The notes beneath the pieces are model-generated. The model had not been told where the DNA came from, did not search any database, and worked only from the letters and a program-made list of their open reading frames with translations. The position numbers and the translations under genes were made by a program. DNA of 64,000 nt from Talaromyces rugulosus (lineage: Eukaryota > Ascomycota > Eurotiomycetes > Eurotiales > Trichocomaceae), in NCBI RefSeq assembly GCF_013368755.1, contig NC_049564.1, positions 3,046,001 to 3,110,000 of the forward strand. The letters are read 5' to 3'. Of the stretch, positions 59,475 through 64,000 are shown one piece after another (within the stretch, counting starts at the first letter, position 1; every line of letters starts with the position of its first letter).

Positions 59475-61231
59475 CTAGTATTCGGCCTCAACTTCTTCCT
59501 CGTCTTCAAGCGAATCACTGGCAACCTCCTCGTAATCGCGCTCAAGAGCAGCCAAGTCTTCACGGGCCTCGGAGAACTCGCCTTCCTCCATACCTTCACC
59601 AACGTACCAGTGAACGAAAGCACGCTTCGAGTACATGAGGTCGAACTTGTGGTCGAGAGCGGACCAGGCCTCGGCGATAGCAGTGGTGTTGGACAACATG
59701 CACCTAATTAAATGTCAGCTGAGTATTCCAATTTTGGTATAATTCAAGGAGCAACATACACAGCACGGTTGACCTTGGCGAGATCGCCGTTGGGCACCAT
59801 CTCAGGTGCCTGGTAGCAAATACCGATCTTGAAACCAGTAGGGCACCAGTCGACGAATTGGATAGTGCGCTTGGTCTTGAGGGTGGCAACGGCGGCGTGG
59901 GTATCCTTGGGCACGACGTCACCGCGGTACAGCAGGCAAGTAGCCATGTATTTGCCGTTGCGGGGATCACACTTGACCATCTGGTTGTTGGGCTCAAAGC
60001 AAGACATGGTCATCTCGTTGACAGAGTTGGCTTCGTGAAGAGACTTGGCAGCAGAGATAACAGGAGCGTATGCAACCAAGGGGAAGTGGATACGAGGGTA
60101 TGGCACCAAGTTGGTCTGGAACTCGTTCAAGTCGACGTTCAGGGAGCCATCAAAACGGAGAGAAGCAGTGATGGAGGAAACGACTAGAGAAAATTAGATG
60201 GAGATCACACCGGGGAGAGACATACACGCATACCTTGGGCAATCAGACGGTTGAGGTTCTCGTATCCGGGACGCTCAATGCCGAGGTTGCGGCGGCAGAT
60301 ATCGTAGATGGCTTCGTTGTCAACCATGAAGCTGCAGTCGGAGTGCTCGAGGGTGGTGTGTGTGGTGAGGATAGAGTTGTAAGGCTCGACAACAGCGGTG
60401 GCGTTCTGAGGAGCAGGGTAGACACAGAACTCGAGCTTGGACTTCTTGCCGTAATCAACAGAGAGACGTTCCATCAAAAGAGCACCGAAACCAGAACCAG
60501 TACCACCACCGAAAGAGTGGAAGACGAGGAAACCCTGCAGACCAGCGCAGTTGTCGGCGACACGGCGAACCTGGTCGAGGACACGGTCGATCATCTCCTT
60601 GCCGACAGTGTAGTGACCACGGGCATAGTTGTTCGAGGCATCCTCCTTGCCAGTGACCATCTGTTCGGGATGGAAGAGGCTGCGGTAGGTACCAGTGCGG
60701 ACTTCGTCGACAACATTGGGCTCCAAGTCACAGTAGATGGTACGGGGAACGTATTTGCCCTGGCCTATTTGTTACGGTTAATATTAGAGTTTTGCGGCTC
60801 CATGGTGACAGCACATACCAGTCTCGGAAAAGAAAGTGCTGAAACCCTGGTCGGGGTCCTGGGCCTTGCGTTCTTCGGTCAGGTACCCATCAGGCTAAAT
60901 CGATTATTAGTGTTTTTTTTTTTCATGCGAGCAGCCCGGATATCGCGGTAGGAGCCGAGTTGTCGGGAGAAATCCCCAGATTTCAGCATACCTGAATACC
61001 GTGCTCAAGGCAGTAAAGCTAATTACATGTCAGTACGGAAGTCTCAGCAGGTTTTTTTTTTGGTTAAGCAGGATCTCGTACCTCCCAGCAGGAGTTGGCG
61101 ATCTGGCAACCGGCCTGGCCGACTATACAGAGAGAAAAAAACAAGTCAGACGCGTCGTTGTCGGGAAAGGATCAGCAACCACGATGGGCGACTGGTTAAG
61201 GCCTACCGTTCAAACTAATAACTTCTCTCAT
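59475..61231 (-). CDS. tubA: Alpha-tubulin (tubA type)
   Basis: Seven exons join to a tubulin of about 450 residues. The 5' end is cut into tiny exons: [31 protein letters not shown], then [20 protein letters not shown]. The GTP-binding signature [20 protein letters not shown], the alpha-type loop [19 protein letters not shown] with [20 protein letters not shown], the alpha-specific catalytic glutamate loop in [19 protein letters not shown] and the C-terminus EEVEAEY (tyrosinated tail) are all present. The QIANSCWE wording matches the major tubA isotype of Aspergillus rather than tubB. The introns have canonical ends, e.g. GTACGAGATC and GTATGCTGAA. Together with beta-tubulin it forms microtubules. 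The start ATG is 61229-61231. Confidence 0.95.
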
Positions 61232-62044
61232 CTTGTCGGATATCCCACGGACACTGTAGTTTTCAGAATTGGAATTAGTGATGGCTGTGGCAGTTGAAGA
61301 AAGCCGGAGCTGGGGCGTAGGGGGGAAAAATAGGGGGGGCAGCGATAGCCTTCCCGCACTTTTCCACGGTGGAAGGAGGGGTAGCAGAGTGCATCGAGCA
61401 CAACACAACGTACCTGTACAGCGGTAGAGATGGAAATAGAGTGCGAGAGGGTGGGATGGGGGAGAAGAGTTGAGGAATTGGGCGAGGACGAACAAAGTGG
61501 TCCCAGCGAGGATTGACAACAGTTGAGCACAGTCCAACCGATGATTTCGTTGTGGAAACAGAAAAGAGCGTAGCGTCGCCAGCGCGCGTCTCCGAGTCCC
61601 AGGCGGTCTGGGTGTGGTCTGTGTTGTTGGTGCTAGTGTCCTTAGTCAGGAAATCACTTGGTTCGCGTTGGTGCTTGGAGCCCCTTTTTGGGCACTGTAA
61701 ACACTGCTTGCCGCATCCGGCCTAGTGGCTTGGCTCTCGTGATGGTCACGTGCTGTTGGGCCGAACCAGCGGGGCCACCAATGGCGCCTCTCATTGGCTG
61801 GTGCGGTGGACCCGCTCACGCTGTTCCCCGGCGTCTCTGATTGGCTGTCTGGCGTCTTGGCATTCCCTGATGACGCTCGCTTTGTTGACTCTGATACATC
61901 CTGATACATCTCTCCTCCCTCCTTCACCCAGTATGAATTGACTCGCCGGCCGAGTTGCATTCCAATCACCATTGCCTTGCTTGGATACTCTCTATTAATA
62001 ATACCCAGCTCTCCGAACTAAACACACACACACACACACAAAAC
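61232..62044. promoter_or_regulatory. Divergent promoter region, alpha-tubulin / membrane-protein gene
   Basis: About 810 bases between divergent starts. Visible elements: CACGTG at 61747-61752; three CCAAT boxes at 61778-61782 (plus), 61793-61797 and 61840-61844 (both ATTGG); a duplicated CTGATACATC at about 61890-61910; and a CA microsatellite at about 62022-62040 just before the right start codon. CCAAT boxes bind the HAP complex in Aspergilli; use here is inferred. Confidence 0.6.
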
Positions 62045-62954
62045 ATGTACATTCCCGGACACCTTGCTCTGGCAGCACATCTTGTCACTACGTCACTGCT
62101 CTACGCCCAGCCTGCAGCGGCCAACGTCGAAAAGACCATCTTTATAGCGCCACGCCTTGAACCGGTGCCAGCTGAGAGCCCAGTCATTGATGACCTAGGT
62201 CTCCAGCGACTATCTCCGGAAGAGTTCAAGTTGAGGACGAACTTGAATGCATCGTTTCCGACGCAACAGCTACCAGACGGAACTGAATCATGGTTCTTCC
62301 TGGAAGATTTAAACCCGGGGCAGCGATATGAAGTGCGAGTCTGTTGGCTTGCAACAGTGAGTTTTCTTTTTCCCTTGTGGTGTTTTCCTCACCCAGGCAG
62401 CTAAACCTTTCCTAAAGCAACCGACGGCTTTCACCCTCGACACATATTCGCTTGGCGAAGCCATGTCCAGCCCGGCAATCCTCTCATCACTGGCCAAGTA
62501 TTCAGAAACACTCCTTGCCAGCGCACCGTCCAAATCTTCGGTGAAAGCATCCAACGACAAGGACTACCTATACCCGCCCAAGTCCCGTCGCCAACCAAAT
62601 TCACCTCGTGTTAAACTCGATCCGCGTAATACGAAAGATCTACTACGCGATGCCCTAACATCAATATCTGAAGTTGAATCAGTCTTGTTTCTCCGCATAC
62701 TCGCCGCGGCCGATTATTATACGGCCAATTCAACGCTGATGGAGAGCGTGCAGCCTGTCAAGGCGGATATCATTCTAGATCCGTTCCTTCTGAACGTCTT
62801 CCCGCGGTCGTTGGTGCCCACTGTCATTTATGCGTTGCCTGTTGCTGTACTGGTATACTTTATTGGCGCATACATTGCTAAAACGCTATCAATAGCTATT
62901 ACAACGGCTGGGGACGACAGTTCCAACAAAAAGGAAGTCAAGAAAGATCAATGA
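62045..62954 (+). CDS. Uncharacterised type I membrane protein with signal peptide
   Basis: Two exons around one intron (donor GTGAGTTTTC after CWLAT, acceptor CTAAAG before QPTAFTLD) encode about 280 residues. The N-terminus MYIPGHLALAAHLVTTSLLY followed by AQPAAA is a signal peptide. The lumenal part contains WFFLEDLNPGQRYEVRVCWL, a fibronectin-III-like strand pattern, an LYPPKSRRQ basic patch, and LFLRILAAADYYTANSTLM. One transmembrane helix lies near the C-terminus (SLVPTVIYALPVAVLVYFIG) with a short cytosolic basic tail KKEVKKDQ, which resembles a dilysine-type ER retention end. I do not recognise a named family. The architecture suggests an endoplasmic reticulum membrane protein, possibly part of a translocation or GPI-related complex; that is inference. 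Confidence 0.8.
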
Positions 62955-63362
62955 ATTTTTGGAACCAAATTTTCTTACTGGTTTATCACTAAAATTTCGG
63001 GCTAATGACGACTGCGCAATGTATATTTAGAATTCTCTTCAAATAATCTCTTCTTGTATTAGCAAATTGGCAAATTCAATCATCATTAAAATTCCATGTT
63101 ATTTTGCGTTTCGACCTAATCATCACCCTCATAAAGCCAAAAAGAAGAACCAGCTATAAATACATATCTTAGCAGGTACACAAAACGCTTTTGTGGTTTT
63201 GTTTTGTTTTCCCCCTGGGGAGTGACCCTGATCGCACACAACACACAACCACGCTATGCATTTGTTCTTTACACATGATAAAATCAAGTCCCTTGACGCC
63301 AAACAAAGATTTTACTCGGTAGCCATTGACTTGATGATAAAAGACACCCTGATTGATTTATC
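62955..63362. other. Convergent 3' flanks, membrane-protein gene / RPC82
   Basis: About 400 bases between two convergent stop codons. AT-rich, with a GTTTTGTTTTGTTTT run near 63196. No gene seen. Confidence 0.55.
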
Positions 63363-64000
63363 TTAGAAATCTCTCAGGACGGCAACAATATCATCAAGCC
63401 GGGCAATCTCCCCAAGCATCAAAGCTTCCTTATCCCGCCACTGTCGCAGCTTTTGTAATTCGCCCTCATTCAGGTATTCTTCTTCTTTGCCTTTGACATC
63501 GGTGCGTTCGGTTTTGTCGAGAAAGTCCTTTACCACATTTCGCTCAAACTGAAGACGCTGGAAGCATCGTGACATCGCCTTGTATGTGTCATGAAGAAGG
63601 TTACGACCTACCCGATCAGGGTCAAAGCACCATAGAAAGACGGTCCTATGTGGCACTCGCTGCGAGTCGCGGGGGATTTCTTGCAGATCAACAAAGCCAG
63701 TTTCCTGCATGAGCGCAAGAACCTGGCGCAGATCCTTTTGTGAAACAAGACTGATCTCTTGTAATCTTTTTTCATCCAATTTTCCTTTTTCCAACAGAAT
63801 CCGTATCAGTCTAAGGGCAATGCGACCAAACCGATTTCCCACAATGCGCTCAATCTCGAGGTGACGGAGCTGACGAGCAACACGGCGAAATTCAACCGTC
63901 CATTCCGGGATAGTTCCATTGGTTCGCTTATATGCAAGACTGTGTGGGGGCTGTTGTAAAACGCTGAGATGCTGATCCAGATCGTAAGCCCTGGTGGTTT
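63363..64000 (-). CDS. RPC82: RNA polymerase III subunit RPC82 (C82/RPC3), C-terminal part
   Basis: Open in one frame from the window edge to the stop at 63363, so the N-terminal part lies beyond 64000. About 211 residues are visible: YDLDQHLSVLQQPPHSLAYK, then EFRRVARQLRHLEIERIVGN, RFGRIALRLIRILLEKGKLD, LVSQKDLRQVLALMQETGFV, DLQEIPRDSQRVPHRTVFLW, CFDPDRVGRNLLHDTYKAMS and a coiled-coil end (LQKLRQWRDKEALMLGEIAR). This is the last winged-helix domain and terminal helices of the Rpc82 family, the TFIIE-alpha-like subunit that forms the C82-C34-C31 initiation subcomplex of Pol III. The LEKGKLDEKRLQEIS and PRDSQRVPHRTVFLWCFD boxes are family hallmarks. Confidence 0.9.
   Translation of the reverse strand, partial: TTRAYDLDQHLSVLQQPPHSLAYKRTNGTIPEWTVEFRRVARQLRHLEIERIVGNRFGRIALRLIRILLEKGKLDEKRLQEISLVSQKDLRQVLALMQETGFVDLQEIPRDSQRVPHRTVFLWCFDPDRVGRNLLHDTYKAMSRCFQRLQFERNVVKDFLDKTERTDVKGKEEEYLNEGELQKLRQWRDKEALMLGEIARLDDIVAVLRDF

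Noticed and set aside
60235..60951. 238-codon plus-strand open frame opposite alpha-tubulin
   Set aside because: Antisense of the highly conserved tubulin exon; strong codon bias of tubulin leaves the opposite strand open.

Overview
The window is nuclear DNA of a filamentous ascomycete, most likely a member of the Eurotiales (Aspergillus/Penicillium type). The evidence is short introns of about 45-70 bp with GT..AG ends and CTAAC/CTGAC-like branch points, monocistronic genes on both strands, a tubA-type alpha-tubulin, a QutD-type quinate permease, LaeA-like and PTH11-like families, and RIP-like decay of a transposase. Gene models were built by joining exons by eye; splice sites were not tested against RNA.

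Positions 1-24 kb are accessory in character: sparse genes, long AT-rich spacers and several relics. In order: a small conserved protein of unknown function, an ABHD11/IMO32-type alpha/beta hydrolase, a PTH11-like membrane protein, a small secreted cysteine-rich protein lying between two direct copies of an 80-bp repeat, a decayed Zn2Cys6 regulator fragment, a quinate-type sugar transporter, a second PTH11-like gene broken by an in-frame TAA, a pogo/Fot1 transposase relic, a secreted ACMSD-type amidohydrolase (decarboxylase family), a possible relic of a thiamine-binding (MTH1187/ECM15-like) gene, a phenol-hydroxylase-type FAD monooxygenase and a LaeA-like methyltransferase. The amidohydrolase and monooxygenase, with the permease 5 kb away, could form a loose aromatic-acid catabolic set; this is inference.

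Positions 24-64 kb are dense housekeeping sequence: an uncharacterised coiled-coil protein, RVB2 (reptin), LIN1/CD2BP2, UFD1, a DUF829 protein, a DUF4246 protein, RPC2 (second-largest subunit of RNA polymerase III), a Puf4-like RNA-binding protein with a long leader, ORC5, a quinone-oxidoreductase-like protein, a DCAF4-like WD40 protein, EDE1, alpha-tubulin, an uncharacterised type I membrane protein and the C-terminal part of RPC82 (RNA polymerase III), which runs off the right edge. These act in chromatin remodelling, splicing, protein degradation, endocytosis, replication and Pol III transcription and do not form a pathway cluster.

I found no convincing wholly new system. The most useful leads are the repeat-flanked secreted protein, the secreted decarboxylase-like enzyme beside a phenol hydroxylase, the perfect inverted repeat in the LaeA-like leader, a Puf4-type site in the leader of the Puf4-like gene, and the unusual exon structures (ATG-only exon of UFD1, 27-nt micro-exon of the PUF gene).
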